DNA of 64,000 nt. Source: Salvia splendens (taxonomy: Eukaryota > Streptophyta > Magnoliopsida > Lamiales > Lamiaceae). A program made the position numbers and the translations under genes. The notes under the pieces are model-generated. The model made no database searches and was not told the origin of the DNA. It worked only from the letters and a program-made list of their open reading frames with translations. This document shows positions 9,373-22,126 of the stretch, one piece after another; the stretch's first letter is position 1; every line of letters starts with the position of its first letter. The stretch lies in contig NC_056052.1 in assembly GCF_004379255.2 (NCBI RefSeq), positions 4,216,001 through 4,280,000 of the forward strand, in the 5' to 3' direction.

Positions 9373-12300
9373 ATGGACGATTTCAGTGCTTATTACGCTC
9401 CGCCAATCCACCACCCTTACTACCAGCCCCCTCCGCCTCCGCCTCCGCCTCCACCTCCACCTCCGGGAACTTCCCCTGCCGTCCAGCCCCAAATCGTCGC
9501 CTACGCTCCCCCAATTTACCCACACTCGTCGCACGACCAGGTCCGCACGCTCTTCGTCGCCGGCCTCCCCGATGACGTCAAGCCGCGAGAACTCTACAAT
9601 CTCTTCCGTGAATGCCCCGGATACCAGTCCTCTAATCTCAGACCCCCTACCTCATCCAATAATCAGGTACGTCGCGCTCCCGATCGAGATTTGTGCATTT
9701 ATCATGAGCTCGTAGCTTCAATAGGCAGCTTCGTTTTAGGTTATAGTTCGAAGACAGGGAATCGCGACAAATTGAAATTCCTTTTTTTCATGAATTGAAT
9801 TTCTCGAGTTCGATTTGTGCAAATGAATATCGGGATTTAGGTTTTTTGCTATCCGATTTTTGGTGATGGAGAGGAATTTAGTCAGGAAATGTATGGAAGA
9901 GCTGAAATGGTGAATCGGCATATGCGTACTTGTGATAGAAATTTTATCTTTTGATCTTCTGTTCTGATTCTTATGTTGTTTGGTTAAGAATATAAGGACT
10001 TTGAACAATGCTCGGTACCTGTTTCTGCTAGCATTATTTGTGCAATTTGTACATCAATTTTGGATAGTTTTACCTTACGTAGAAATACAGAATGATTACT
10101 TGGTCACTATAATAAGCGTCTCAGAAGAAAGTAAGTGTAAGATGTAACATTGTCTGATTCTGTAAATCGAACTTTATGATTTCAGATTTTAGGGTTTAGT
10201 ATACTTGTTTCTTTTGAAACTGATATTAACACTTATTTCTTGTTTTCCAGCCTTTTGCTTTTGCAACATTTGTGGATCAACAAACAGCAGTAATGGCTTT
10301 GCATGCATTTAATGTAAGACATTCTAGCATGTTCATCCAATTCTAACTGTGAAGTTTTTTCAATATCATGTCTATTTTCTTGAGTAATTTTCCTATTTTT
10401 TTCTTGAATCATGTTTTGCCTATGTATTTGTACAGATAATGGTATATATGATTGATGTGTCTGTATAGGTTTTAATTCTATGTTAGATGAAAACAGATAA
10501 ATGCATACATGCCTTTTGAGGTTGTAATGGGTTGTCTCTTAGACTCTTATTAATGCCACAATAACATGAATGTATTGACTTCATCCAGCATCAAATAAGC
10601 TCTATGATATTTCGGAATTGGAATCTATGGAACCACATTAGCTAGCAATCTGACATCTGAAGTAACTGTATCGAGAGTGTATGATTAAATGAACTTCAAA
10701 TATTGTTCTGTCATTCAAAGCTTGGAACTTTTGAGATGGTTACTACTTACTATTGAAAATTGAATATATGATTATAGAGACACCCAAAGGGATATGTATG
10801 TTTTCAGATTACTTAAAATGACCATATATTGTTTGGTTGAGGAATTAGGGTAGTGAAACAGTTTGTTTCCTGTTGTCCATCCTAGGGATTAGCTGCTGCT
10901 ACTTGCTAGTTTGTTTGGTTGAGGAATTTCGGCAATTGGCTTAAAGCCCTCAAATAGGGATTAGCTGCTGCTACTTGCTGCACATGAATGTTTTTTTATC
11001 ATACTTAATAAGCCGACTTAATTCTGCTAGATTATATTAGCCTACCCAAACTTAAACTTCACTAAAGGTCTCAAATAAAGTTCCTTTGTTATAACTTATA
11101 CTAACTTGTAATGGATGCCTCATTAGGAAGGTCATTTGGTCTAAAACTAGTAGTTGAATGCATAACAATGCATAGTAGCATAACTTGATTTATGAGCTGC
11201 TGACGAACTTCCATGAGAGGCAAGAAGATCATTATGTTGAAATATGTATGAATGATATTCACAAATGAATTAAGGATCCGAAGCATCTAAGGACTGGATT
11301 TGCTTCCAGGAGAAGGGGAAAGTAATGATTGCTATGAATCTTGTTAGGATACATAATTGCTCATGAGGTTGTAAAACAACTCTTATCTGAGATGTCTGAA
11401 GTCTGGCTCTTGTGCATTCTACATGTTGACTAGGAATTGCATTATTAATTAACATTAAGTGATTAAATGATGACCATAAAATAATTCATTCTCTTATTTC
11501 CTTTTGCATTTAAATCGCCTTTTCAGGGTATGGTGTTTGACCTTGAAAAGGGTTCTACTCTGTATATTGATCTAGCAAAATCTAATTCCCGGTCAAAACG
11601 CATACGAGCAGGTATATCATATCCTAAATTAATAGTTTGCCATATGCTTGTTTCTTGAACTAACTAATCTCATGAATAGATGATGAGAACCAAGGATCAG
11701 AAAAGAGATTGAAAGGAGCGGTGGCTAGTTCAAGGGGTGATGATCCTGGTAAGATATGACCTCTAGTTTGATTATGTAAATCATACACTTTGATTTCCTG
11801 TGGAGCTTCCTTTCCCTAAAGGCCTCATTTGTGGATGAGAGTGGATAAGGATTGATTACTAGAAATTTTCTAATAGGTGCCATGTTTACCTTTCTTTGAT
11901 TTAAATTGACGGATAACAAGAACCCCTGATTGTTTTGGTTTTGACTTTTGAGTCAAATGACTGATATGTGTATCCCATCTAAAGAGGTTGGGTATGGTCT
12001 ATCCATTTGTCTCCTTAATACTTTTAAAAATGCACAAAGGATGTGTTTATGAATTTTATTAGTATATTCAATTATTCATAGTTCTATCCATTAAGCCATC
12101 AATCTACCAAACTATAAATCTTCAAGAATAAACAAGCCCCAAATATATTCGCTAGGTCCTTTTTGATCTGTTATTGCTTCCATTTTTCATCCTATCTACC
12201 ATGTTACTATATTCTGCTGCTTGAGTGAAAATTTAAAATGATCCCATTTGAAACTAGTCACGTGGAGCACACATTATTCTTAAAGCTCATGTTACACGTG

Positions 12301-13637
12301 TTTGCACCCTTGGGCACTAGCAGGTCTTGGCAGCATTCACACACCTGGAATGGGTAATTCTGCTTACAACACGATTGGTTATTCTTCCACACAAAGGTCA
12401 TATGCGCACTTCTTATGCACATTTATACTACTTGGAAGTGATTGTTTAAGTATGCGCCTTGTTTTATATTTAACACCTGCTCCAAGCTTAATAACTGGGG
12501 GCGAAGTAGAAGCATTTGCAACTTATCCCATTTCCTGGAGTTAGAGTACTTAGTTTACCATGCCATAATTGAGTTGGCTTATGATTATTAATTCTGCTTC
12601 TTCTTGATCCAGTCTGTGTAACGTTGATGGTGCGTCCATGAGTGGAGCTTCTTCGAAGTCGGTAAAGTCTGCTACTAAAGTATTTCTGAATTCATTTTCT
12701 TGAAATGATCTCTTCTCTTGCACTTATAGCTATTCCATCATCTGATCGCTTCTACATTTTCTCAATTTTGTTATGTTTTTATGTTGCTGGTTGTTGCCTT
12801 TGTCTACATTATTTTTCTTAAGATTAAAGACCGACTAAATAGTCTTAAATGACATTAGAGTGAACTTTGCTACTTTGAAATTATTATGAAAAAGAAAGTT
12901 GGCTGTGCATTACGTTTTGTGTTTTTTTGTAAGGAGCCACAGTCTAGTTTAGTTTATTAGGTGGCCTAATGCATTTCCTAACGTTTTCAGAGCAGCAGCC
13001 CATGTCCAACGCTGTTTGTAGCTAATCTAGGTCCACATTGCACTGAGGAAGAGCTGACACAACTGTTTTCTAGGTATATAGTGCATTTTGGATGCCCATA
13101 CTCTATAATGGAACCACAGCGAATGCTCTGATATTTGACATTACTGCCTGCTTTCCATAGATGTCGTGGATTTATAAAACTGAAGATGCAAAGTACATAT
13201 GGAGCACCTGTTGCATTTGTTGACTTTCAGGTATGGCATTATTTTGACAATCCTACAACTCCGTTTATTTCCACAGAATTTAGCATTATTTCCAGTGTTT
13301 TACATGCAGTCATATGATCGTTGGGTTTACTAGCAACGGTTCATCTGTGTATCCTTTCCTCTTAATTTTTTCTTCAGCAATTCTCTTATGCATACTCAGG
13401 ACACTGCTTCTTCAACCGAGGCTCTAAGCCATCTACAGGGCACAGCTCTCTATTCCTCAACGTCTGGCGAAGGGATGCGGCTAGAGTATCCTTTTTAGCT
13501 AGTTACAGCAGTAAACTGTTTCCATTTACTGATATATATAGTTATGTCAGAACAAATTTCTTGTCATGTTCCCTTAACCTGAATTTAGATATGCAAAATC
13601 TCGGATGGGAATGCGTAGTAAGAGGTCCACCAGGTAA
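9373..13637 (+). CDS. Two-RRM RNA-binding protein (RBPMS/scw1-like plant family), ten exons
   Basis: Exons read from GT-AG sites with consistent phase: 9373-9666, 10251-10313, 11527-11611, 11680-11748, 12324-12396, 12613-12661, 12991-13073, 13161-13230, 13400-13485 and 13589-13637, giving a 306-aa protein. The N-terminus is Tyr/Pro-rich with a 13-residue proline run (residues 19-31). RRM1 spans about 57-143, with RNP2-like TLFVAGLP and RNP1-like [10 protein letters not shown] Ser/Gly-rich linker follows. RRM2 spans about 217-290, with TLFVANLGP and APVAFVDF, and ends in the basic tail [19 protein letters not shown]. This arrangement fits plant relatives of RBPMS/Whi4/scw1 and Arabidopsis nuclear speckle RNA-binding proteins, expected to bind mRNA. 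The gene appears intact. The specific target is unknown. The exon 9 donor at 13486 was chosen because reading on would give a premature stop, while splicing restores the conserved tail. Confidence 0.9.
10831..10980. repeat. Intronic direct duplication, period about 80 bp
   Basis: In the second intron of the RRM gene, TTTGGTTGAGGAATT followed by GGGATTAGCTGCTGCTACTT occurs twice, at about 10831-10907 and 10912-10979. The segment between the two motifs has diverged. Confidence 0.7.
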
Positions 13638-14472
13638 ACGGATGCAGTAAAATCGTGTAGGAGCCTCACTGGTCGAGATAATGCTTCGTTGAACAAACCT
13701 AGTTGGGTGTTGCCTATGTCATTGGATATCTTTCTAGAGATGCGTCGAATTAATGGAACTTGGGCGAAGAAAAAAATGGGATTCTGCCTTATTTTTCTTC
13801 AACCACTCTTTGACATATGCGAAGAATTAACACATTCTTACTATGTAAAAATTTCCAAGATGCCTATGATAAGAGCGGTCTTGTGTGTCAACATAATTGA
13901 CCATTATAGTAATATCTGGGTTGATTACCTACTTTTCACATAGGATTTGAGAATATCATTATTGATGAAGACAGTAGAAATTGTTACAGTGCAGATGCAT
14001 ATTTCATATTTGTGAGATTTACAGAGTTTTTGTCGGTCTTGCCATTTTTACTATTAACAATTGTTGATAGAATCTCTCTCCGGCATCTGCGGGGGAGAAA
14101 AATTATTGTCAATTCATGCTAGAATTCTAATAATGTGATTTCGACATTAGTAATCTAGTAATAAATTCACACCTTGTTTTACATTTTCTGTACTTGAAAC
14201 TGTAACGTTATTTTAGTTTTGAATTAGATGAGGAGTGTACCATGTGAAAAGGCATTCCAAATTACAGATTGTATAGTATTGTCCTAACAAATTTAAAATG
14301 CTACAAAATAAACATTCAAATACTTGATGGGAATAATTATTTATTAAAATTTAATTTCAAATATATAATTTAAAAATATGTAATCTAATTTGAATCTCTC
14401 GTAGTCTAATCATCATTATAGTCTATAGATGTGATGATCGAACTTCCCAAACTTTCGGTCCACTTTCTCATG
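13638..14472 (+). other. 3' UTR and downstream spacer of the RRM gene
   Basis: The 3' UTR should lie in the first few hundred bases. The ORF at 13689-13943 has no recognisable product and sits where the 3' UTR is expected. Confidence 0.45.
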
Positions 14473-14714
14473 CTCCCCATATCCGAGAATAGGAGTCTCA
14501 TTTTTCCATTTTAGTTCGTCTACAAATAGGAGTCCCGTTTCACTTTTACCATAAATGGTAATAGGGTCCTACCTTCCAATAACTCATTTCACTCACATTT
14601 TATTTAAAACTAATATATACAAGTGGGATCTCTATTCCACTAACTCCACTTTTCTTAACATTTTTTAAAACTCGTGTCACCCATAAATGAGACTCCAATG
14701 GCAGACGGAGGGAG
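14473..14714. mobile_element. Degenerate Stowaway-type MITE
   Basis: The right end has the Stowaway-like GACGGAGGGAG followed by TA. The left end CTCCCCATATCC is degenerate. The interior shares GGAGTC, CACATTTTAT and ACTCGTGTC-like blocks with the copies at 16932, 45558 and 57257. Confidence 0.65.
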
Positions 14715-16931
14715 TATAATCTTTCTAGCTTGTAGAAAGAAAAAAAATCATTTAAATTTCAATATAAATATTAAATTTCAATATTATATATATTAATTTT
14801 AAAATAAATACTCATCCATAAAATCTATAATGAGAATCCACACTCCCTATATGACGCATAAACAATATGGTCGGTTGTAATAGGAAGCATTTTGTTCAAG
14901 TGATATGACTAATAAGACAAGGTTGATAATTAATTTTACCTTTTCTCTTGTACACAAATTTAAAAGGTCATAGTGAACTCACCATACTACCATTAGACCA
15001 CCACACACATGTGATATTATTTAACCTATTCAAATGTTTACTTTGCCTGATAAAGGTTGTGATGGATAACTCAACCTACACCTAATCACACTATTAGTTT
15101 ATCACCGAAAGTTGAATTAACTATTTAACCATCCTTCAATGATCAATCTATAATATAAAATTCAGAGAAATATTCTCACAAAGATTGTTATTGGTTTTGT
15201 GTATTCTCAATTCTATGCATTTCTGCATGATTGTAAAAAGTCAAAATTTTATCATATTTTTTTCATTTTAGTCATAATCATTCAATTTTATCCTACACCA
15301 TAATAAATTAATTCAAACACAAACTATAATTCTACTCTATTTTATCAGCCTTATCTATTGCATCCACCAAACTAACCGTCCCATAATATATTCAAATAAG
15401 TGTTACAATAATAGTACTATATCTTTAGCTTCAATAATTCCCTAAACCAATGATGCGAACACAAGAAGGCTTGTTTGAATTGTTTGGCCATTTTTATAAT
15501 TCTAGTTCTTGAACACCCACTTAGCAACGACTACATTATGATTGTATTAATTGCGTTCCTTTTGCTATGACAGAAAGCAAGTGAATAGTGCATCGTTATT
15601 TAAGATGCTCAAAATAGTTGCTTCTTTTGTTTCAACTAAAGTTGCTTCAATTTAAAGATCTGTCCAAGCACCACCGAAATATCAAAACTATTTAGAAATT
15701 AAAAATAAATAAATAAAAACAAAAGCATGTTACTATAGAAAAATATTTATTTTGTTTCCCTTTTCTATTGGATTTCTTGTTTTCCTTTTTCTATAATTTA
15801 ATATTTGCAGCGATAAAATCTTCACAAATATCACAAGAATTTAGTTTTGAGGGAAAACAATAGTTTTATGAATAAAGAAATATTCACTTTAATTTTATGA
15901 ATTTTGATACATACCGACAAAAATTATTTATGAATTTTGGTGTTAGATTTAATGATCGGTTCATTGTGATCCATCACATCACAATATATTAATATACAAG
16001 TCTAAAACATAAAATTTGCATACAATATTTCACACATAACTAAAAGTACTTTTGGTGTCAAATAGAGAAAAGAATTGACGAAGTTTTCAAAGTAAATTAA
16101 CATAGTACAAATTAAGAAATCAACTCCCATTTTCAGTTTTACCTTAAAAAAGAATCTTCCCACAGATACGAAAACGTCGATTCAATGAGAGTGACAAAAC
16201 AACTAAACAGTCAACTTACTAGAAACTATTCTCGATCTACTTTGAAATAATCCAAATTTAGAAGAGAAATAAATAAATAAATAAGAGTAATTGTCAAAAA
16301 TAATTGTTACACTCAATACCAAATTAATCATTAAAATTTATTAGCAGTTGCTCAATTCAAACACACAAATATCAAATGCAATGCTTTAATATTGTAGGTA
16401 AACCAACAACTCGGATTGAATATTTACAATACACTTATAAATTGTTTCTTGCATTCTAGCTTCGACGTACCTTTTTAATTGGGTATTTTACTTTTATTGA
16501 AATATAAAGAGAATATTATATACTACTATAATTAAATTAGTAGGAGTAAGATTCAGTTATGAACACGCCAAAGTTCTACACCTTAATATTATATGATTTG
16601 GTCCCTAAAAGCTTGAATAGATAGAATTAGGTGTTTTGCCATAATGTTACAAACGTGTTCAAAGACTTTAATACTACAAGTGTGCTATTATTTAGCAATA
16701 TAATTGACTTGTCGGAAAAAATTTCTAATGTTTAGATAAGAAGATAAAATTTTAGATGAAGAATGCTATTTTGATTTTTAAATCTGGTATTTGTTTTCTT
16801 AAATAAAGCCAAATGAACTTTTTTTATAGGAATCTCATTCTCTTTATAATGATTCATCTCTAGTTTAAAAGAGCGGTTCGGTTGTATCTCATTCATGTCC
16901 CATTATTAAAATTTAATATTAGTATTTTATA
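14715..16931. other. AT-rich intergenic DNA without recognised gene
   Basis: About 2.2 kb with no ORF of recognisable protein, no tRNA or rRNA signature and no clear internal repeat. Short low-complexity AT runs only. Confidence 0.5.
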
Positions 16932-17160
16932 CTCCTTCCATTGTGAACACGAGTTTTAACAAATGTAAAGAATAATGGTTTGAAAAGTTAGTGGAATATG
17001 AGACTCATTTTTTTATTAATTTTATAATAAAATGTGAGTGAAGTGAGTTAGTGGAATGTGAGACCTACTTACCATTTATTGTAAAAATGAAGTGCGACTC
17101 TTATTGTGGGGCGGACTAAAAAGGTAAAGTGTGACTCTTATTATAGGACGGATGGGGTAG
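16932..17160. mobile_element. Stowaway-type MITE
   Basis: Starts CTCCTTCCATTGTG, ends GGACGGATGGGGTAG, and is flanked by TA on both sides. Shares the interior string TTAGTGGAATGTGAGACC and the ACTCTTAT motif with the 57257 copy. Confidence 0.75.
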
Positions 17161-17162
17161 TA

Positions 17163-17383
17163 TTCTATCTATTCCATAAAAATAGACATTCTCTCCATTT
17201 TGATTGGTCTCATAAAACTAATCCACTTCTATTTTATGCATTTTTTTTCTCTCTAATGAACTAGACCCACCCTCTATTAATGAGTACTCAGACTATCTCT
17301 CTCCTAGTTTATTCATTGTGCTGTGCATTTAAACTCATATGGGGTATCATTCCAAATATGTCCATTTTTATGAGATAGGGAGA
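17163..17383. mobile_element. Stowaway-like MITE abutting the previous one
   Basis: The ends are inverted copies: CTATCTATTCCATAAAAATA on the left and ATTTTTATGAGATAGGGAG on the right. The interior is AT-rich with CTCTCTCCTAG. It starts within a few bases of the preceding MITE, so the two are adjacent or nested. Boundaries are good to a few bases. Confidence 0.6.
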
Positions 17384-18312
17384 ATTTGATATAGAATATA
17401 AATTATGATAATATATAAATAACTATAATTAATTGATATTTATACCTAAAATTAAAACTTAAAAAAATTATCTACCCTATTTATGAAACAGTTAAACCTA
17501 ATTAATAATCTATTTAACAAAAAATTAGAAAATTAAATAGAATAAATAATTATCCCAATTGGTGAATCCTAAATAATAAGACTCCCATGAACAAAAAAGC
17601 TTCATATTAGTCATATTATGTCATGGATTGTCTTATTATAGGAAGTCGTTTTTCTTTTTAATTTAATTTAATTCATTTTATTTTTTAATAATTGTTTTAT
17701 CTCGTATAATAATATTTTTTCATTATTTATGAATTGTTTATGTTGCATAATTAATAAATTTGAATTTAAAAATGATGACAGAGGATGGCCCACAAAGGCA
17801 CAAACTGAAAAGCAAAGGGCAGTCAATTTACAAAATCGTTAATTGTTGAAGTGGCTCTGAAGAAGGCTCCCAAAGTCAAGTCGCAACGGTATCTATCCGC
17901 CTCACCGACCACCGACCTACTCTTCTTTTTTTATTTCCTTTTTTTTTTTATTATTTCTTCTAAAGACTAAACCAACCACACCAACGACTATTCATAATTA
18001 ATCATCATTTCGCATATTTATTAATTAATTAACTCAAACTTGGCCAACGAATATACAGGCGTTTAATTATTTTTGGATTTCCGTATCATTGCCAATTATT
18101 AATACTGAAATATTCACATCACTGATATACTCAAGGATTTGGAGTGTTTACACAATTAAGTGGAAATTTTAGTTCTACCAAAATAGTCTGATTTCTGAAT
18201 AATTTTAAATTACAGTCAGCCTTTCCATTTTATAAAAGACACATATATTTATAATCATGAAGTGAGATCGAATTTAATGTTTGTAAGCAAAAGAACAAAT
18301 CTTCAAATATAA
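17384..18312. other. AT-rich intergenic DNA
   Basis: No gene recognised. Homopolymeric T runs near 17940-17960; ends at the triplicated MITE terminus. Confidence 0.45.
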
Positions 18313-18420
18313 GAGCATCTCCAATGGCGGATGTCCGACCAAATATAAGAGCATCTCCAATGGCGGACGTCCGACCAAATATAAGAGCATCTCCAATGGC
18401 GGACGTCCGGTCGGACATCC
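18313..18420. repeat. 36-bp triplication of MITE end plus target flank
   Basis: GAGCATCTCCAATGGCGGA begins at 18313, 18349 and 18385, each copy preceded by AAATATAA. The 36-bp unit therefore combines about 28 bp of terminal repeat with 8 bp of flanking DNA, including the TAA target site. Confidence 0.9.
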
Positions 18421-18825
18421 GCGACGGGCGACCGGGACGTCCGCCATTGTGGCGTGGCAAGTCGGATACGGACGTCCCGTAAGGACGTCGGACGTGCGGG
18501 CGATGGGCGGGTGGACGTCCGCCATTGTGGCGTGGGTCGGACGTCCGGTATTTAATTTTTTATTATTTTTTTAAAAACTCTATATATACGTAAATTTTTC
18601 CCTTTCGTATTCGTGTTGAAATTTTATTTCCGTAAACGTAAATTGCTTTATTTGTGAATTTGTGATTTTGTTTATTGCGGGAAGTCCTAGTGAGAAGGGC
18701 GGATTGTGCAGGGGAAGTCCTAGTGACGTGGCAGTGGGATGAGAAGTCCTAGTGACGTGGCAGGAGGTGTTTTTGGGAAGTCCTAGTGGATGTCCGAGTG
18801 GGACATCCGGGTATTGGAGATGCTC
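18313..18825. mobile_element. PIF/Harbinger-type MITE with triplicated left end
   Basis: The left end GAGCATCTCCAATGGCGGA and right end ATTGGAGATGCTC form terminal inverted repeats, flanked by TAA on both sides (18826-18828 on the right). The interior carries GGACGTCCG palindromes and repeated GGAAGTCCTAGTGACGTGGC blocks resembling the ends of elements D and E. No coding capacity; too short to carry ORF1 or transposase. Confidence 0.85.
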
Positions 18826-18828
18826 TAA

Positions 18829-19543
18829 TGACACCAGCTATTTCGTGGAATCCGAGGCTAACAAAATATGAGGAAATCCAAGTTTTAAATATAATTTCCC
18901 ATTTCTCCGGTAGAGCCAAATAGTGGAGAATGACGAGTGAGAAAAAGCCTCTGCGGCTGAAACCAAATTCATACACTATATCATGCCGCCCAACCTTTCT
19001 ATTTTTCGTACGTCGTAAAAAATATTTAATCACAAAAGACAAGCCTCACGATACGCAGATTTATAAAAAAAAATCCATTCCTAACGCTATTTTTGCTTCA
19101 TTTTTTATTCATTTTAAAATATGAATTTTGCTATGATGAACAAAAAACGAAGTACATCAGTTTGCTTTTAGCTAGTGTTCTATGTTTTGCATTTAAAATT
19201 AGTTCTATTAATTTTCAAATATTTTATATTATTATTTTGTGATATCCAATATTAAATATGTTATTTCATCTAATTATTTTCAATAAAAAAACAAATTTTA
19301 TAATTTAATGACTCATTATATTTATTAATCCTATAAAGTAGATATTGGTTTGTATAAATATGAGTGATTCTAGAGAGAGAAAATGCCGTAACGAGAGAGA
19401 GAGAGTGTTTTGTCGGTGGATTTCTTTATTTCGTTAGTCTTTTTGGCTCACAAAAACCGCTTTTGAAGAATAAAAACTAAGCTGGCCGCCCCCGCCCATA
19501 TGACTTAATTCTCTCTCTCTCCTCTTTCCAATTAATTGAAGAA
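18829..19543 (+). promoter_or_regulatory. Upstream region of the ERF gene
   Basis: AT-rich DNA ending in a GAGAGA block near 19371-19407 and a CTCTCT tract near 19511-19522 just before the start codon, which looks like a pyrimidine-rich 5' UTR. No other gene seen. Confidence 0.45.
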
Positions 19544-19984
19544 ATGGACGGCGGCGGAGCACCCAGAATCTCCTCCCGGCGGCGGAGCGACAAGCCCTAC
19601 AAAGGTATCCGTATGCGCAAGTGGGGGAAGTGGGTGGCCGAGATTAGAGAGCCCAACAAGAGATCTCGAATCTGGCTCGGTTCCTACTCCACCGCCGTCG
19701 CCGCCGCCCGCGCCTACGACACCGCCGTCTTCTACCTCCGCGGCCCCACCGCCAAGCTCAACTTCCCCGACCAAATCGCCGCCGCCGCCGGAGGCGCCCT
19801 CAACGACCTCTCCGCCGCCTCCATAAGGAAGAAGGCGGCCGAGGTCGGCGCCAGAGTCGACGCCCTCCACTCCACCAATCGCCACTCCTCAAAACCCGCT
19901 TGGTTTCAAGAAGAGATCGATCTCAACAAACAGCCCGAGCCCGAGCCCGAACCCGAAGACTCCAGCCTTGACTATAGCTCATAA
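19544..19984 (+). CDS. AP2/ERF transcription factor, group II ERF with EAR motif
   Basis: Intronless 146-aa protein with one AP2 domain (about residues 18-76): [45 protein letters not shown] and LNFPD. The [20 protein letters not shown] signature, with Val/Glu-type DREB-like residues, fits the group II (DREB A-5) branch that includes Arabidopsis ERF008-ERF011. The C-terminus carries DLNKQP (residues 127-132), a DLNxxP-type EAR motif. In this family that motif recruits TOPLESS-type corepressors, so the protein is probably a repressor binding DRE/GCC-like elements in stress or hormone responses. An acidic PEPEPEPED run follows. The first ATG at 19544 lies just before the conserved domain; upstream is noncoding-looking. 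High GC and Ala/Pro bias compared with surroundings is normal for such genes. Confidence 0.92.
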   Translation: MDGGGAPRISSRRRSDKPYKGIRMRKWGKWVAEIREPNKRSRIWLGSYSTAVAAARAYDTAVFYLRGPTAKLNFPDQIAAAAGGALNDLSAASIRKKAAEVGARVDALHSTNRHSSKPAWFQEEIDLNKQPEPEPEPEDSSLDYSS

Positions 19985-21060
19985 TTGTTAATTACTACAA
20001 ATAACGTTTTTACTTTTTTTTTAGTAGTATTAGTAATTTAGTGTTCCTCGTTGAGGGGTGTGGTGAAAAACATGCACCTAGTAATTCAGGCAGGGATCTC
20101 TTTTAGATTTATTTTTGGAGATTTTTGTATATTATTACTAGATTTTGATTTTGATTTTGATTTTGATTTTGATTTTGATGTTGTTATTTTTGCTATATTG
20201 ATATGGTTGGATGGAACAGTTTGGCGTTATGCTCGTGTAAAAGAATAATTAATGTACATATCTTAGGTATATACAGCAGCAGAGATTTTGTTGTAGAGGA
20301 ATTGCATGTTAGTGTTGATGATTATTGGTGGTGGTGGAGGAGGAGCGGGAAGCAGCTGGGGGCCTACAATTGCTCGAGTTTGGTGCAAGTGGATATTTTT
20401 CAATTAATTATCAAGATTTCAATTTTTGAGTTTTGAATTTTTTAATTTTGTAATGTCATTATTGATAGGAGCAGTACTATTTTCTTTTTAATGTTGGGGT
20501 GTTTAGGAGTATAATTATTATTTCTTGCTTTGACACGGTGGCGGCCCGGTGGGTCAATCTCAATCATGTTGTATTTTATTATATTAACTAAATGATATAG
20601 TTGGAGTATAATACTAATATAATAATGAAAAATGTGAGAAGGAGGGGATAGGCTTCTTGGGAGAGTTTTGAATGGATAATGGAATTGGGTCGACTTACGT
20701 TTAGTGCACAGCAACCCACCATATGCACTTTCTTAAAGCTCCCGTTCTTATCCATTGGGGGAATAAATTACTTCTGCCTCAATAAACTTATTTTATATTC
20801 CTCACTTCCATCAAATATTTTTCAGAATGATTGCTTGTTTCGTAAGTTAGAAAAAATAAAGTCAGAAAAGTACAGAAATTTTTAGTAGAATAATTTAAAA
20901 AGAATTTCGTTTCATTTTAATTGGAATATAATGAGTATTAAAATTTACCAAAATTAATGGTATACCAAAATTTTAACTGGAATATAATTTTTGTAATGAC
21001 ATGAATTTCATTGTACAAACCATATTAATCCTGGTGTGTATCAAAGAAGGGAAAATTGTC
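19985..21060. other. 3' region of the ERF gene and spacer
   Basis: Contains the probable ERF 3' UTR and a TTTTGA microsatellite; no second gene recognised. Confidence 0.5.
20138..20179. repeat. (TTTTGA)n microsatellite
   Basis: Six to seven uninterrupted TTTTGA hexamers in the probable 3' flank of the ERF gene. Confidence 0.9.
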
Positions 21061-21604
21061 TAAAAAGTCACAAACTTTGGAGAAAGTTTGGTTTTCCCCA
21101 TAAACTATAAAAGTTGCACCTAAAGTCACGAACTTTATCGGATCGTGCAAATTTCCCAAACTACCGACCTGACGACATGTTTCCGTTAAAAACTTATCCC
21201 ACGTGGCATGCCGGAGGCGTGACTTGGCAAAATTTTTGACTGGGCACAAAACGATGTCGTTTTATGTTTTTTTTATTGAATCTTCTTTACACGTCGCCGA
21301 TTTCATCCCTAAACCGTTTGTCTATGATTTCACTCTTGTCGATTACGTTTTCCGTTGATTGAATTGGGATTGCGCTTTCGAAATCAGCCAAAAAGAGATA
21401 ATATTACTTGAGTTTAGGGTTAAGCCAGAAATTTTGTCAAGCCATGCCTTCGGCATGCCACGTGGGATAAGTTTTTAACGGAAATATGCCGCCGAGTCGG
21501 ATAGTTTGGGAAATTTGCACGATCCGTTAAAGTTCGTGACTTTAGGCGCAACTTTTATAGTTTGTGGGAAAAACCAAGCTTTCTCCAAAGTTTGTGACTT
21601 TTTA
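21061..21604. mobile_element. Foldback-like element with about 182-bp inverted arms
   Basis: The left arm (21061-21242) begins TAAAAAGTCACAAACTTTGG and the right arm (21423-21604) ends with its inverse; both contain the inverted matches for ATCCCACGTGGCATGCCG and CGGATCGTGCAAATTTCCCA. About 180 bp lie between the arms, including the palindrome AAAACGATGTCGTTTT. Long inverted arms around a short unique centre suggest a nonautonomous MULE or foldback element; I could not find an obvious 9-bp target duplication. Confidence 0.75.
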
Positions 21605-22126
21605 GGTGATTTACTTTTTAATTAATGTGCTGAATCAAATATTTGGGCTTATCACATATATCCATCCTGTTCTAGCCTTTTATTTCTTTTACTTGGGACA
21701 AATTTTGAAAAGCCCAAAAATCAATTAATTATTTTAATCCTGCAGTCAAATATTTGGTCAAATACCTCCCAACTTCTTCCACACGGTTTCCCCTATTTCT
21801 CCATCTTCCCTTAAAAATCTGCAACTAAAAATCAAACCTTTTCTCCTTCTTATGTTAACACACGCAGCCATCTCTTCCTCACACATTCTTCCATCCAAAA
21901 TCTGAGGAAAAAGAAATCGCAAACACCCAATCTGCCGTTATTCTCTTCTCTTCCTCCAAAAGGTAATTTATTCTCATTCCATTGAATACGAAAATCTCCA
22001 TACTTTGGTTCCATAATCAAAATTCTCGATATCACAGTGTGAAAGGGGTTTTTTCTTTTTTGTTCTAGAATGCAATTATCATTCCTCGAGTGTACTGGGC
22101 TTTTTTTAAATTCCGGCTTTGGGAGA
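21605..22126. other. Spacer with a 5'-leader-like stretch
   Basis: Between about 21780 and 21965 the sequence is pyrimidine-rich and ends AAAAGGTAATT, resembling a plant 5' UTR with a splice donor. No downstream coding exon follows, so this may be a broken gene start. Low confidence. Confidence 0.3.

Noticed and set aside
13689..13943. 84-aa open frame after the RRM gene
   Set aside because: Lies in the expected 3' UTR and has no recognisable product.
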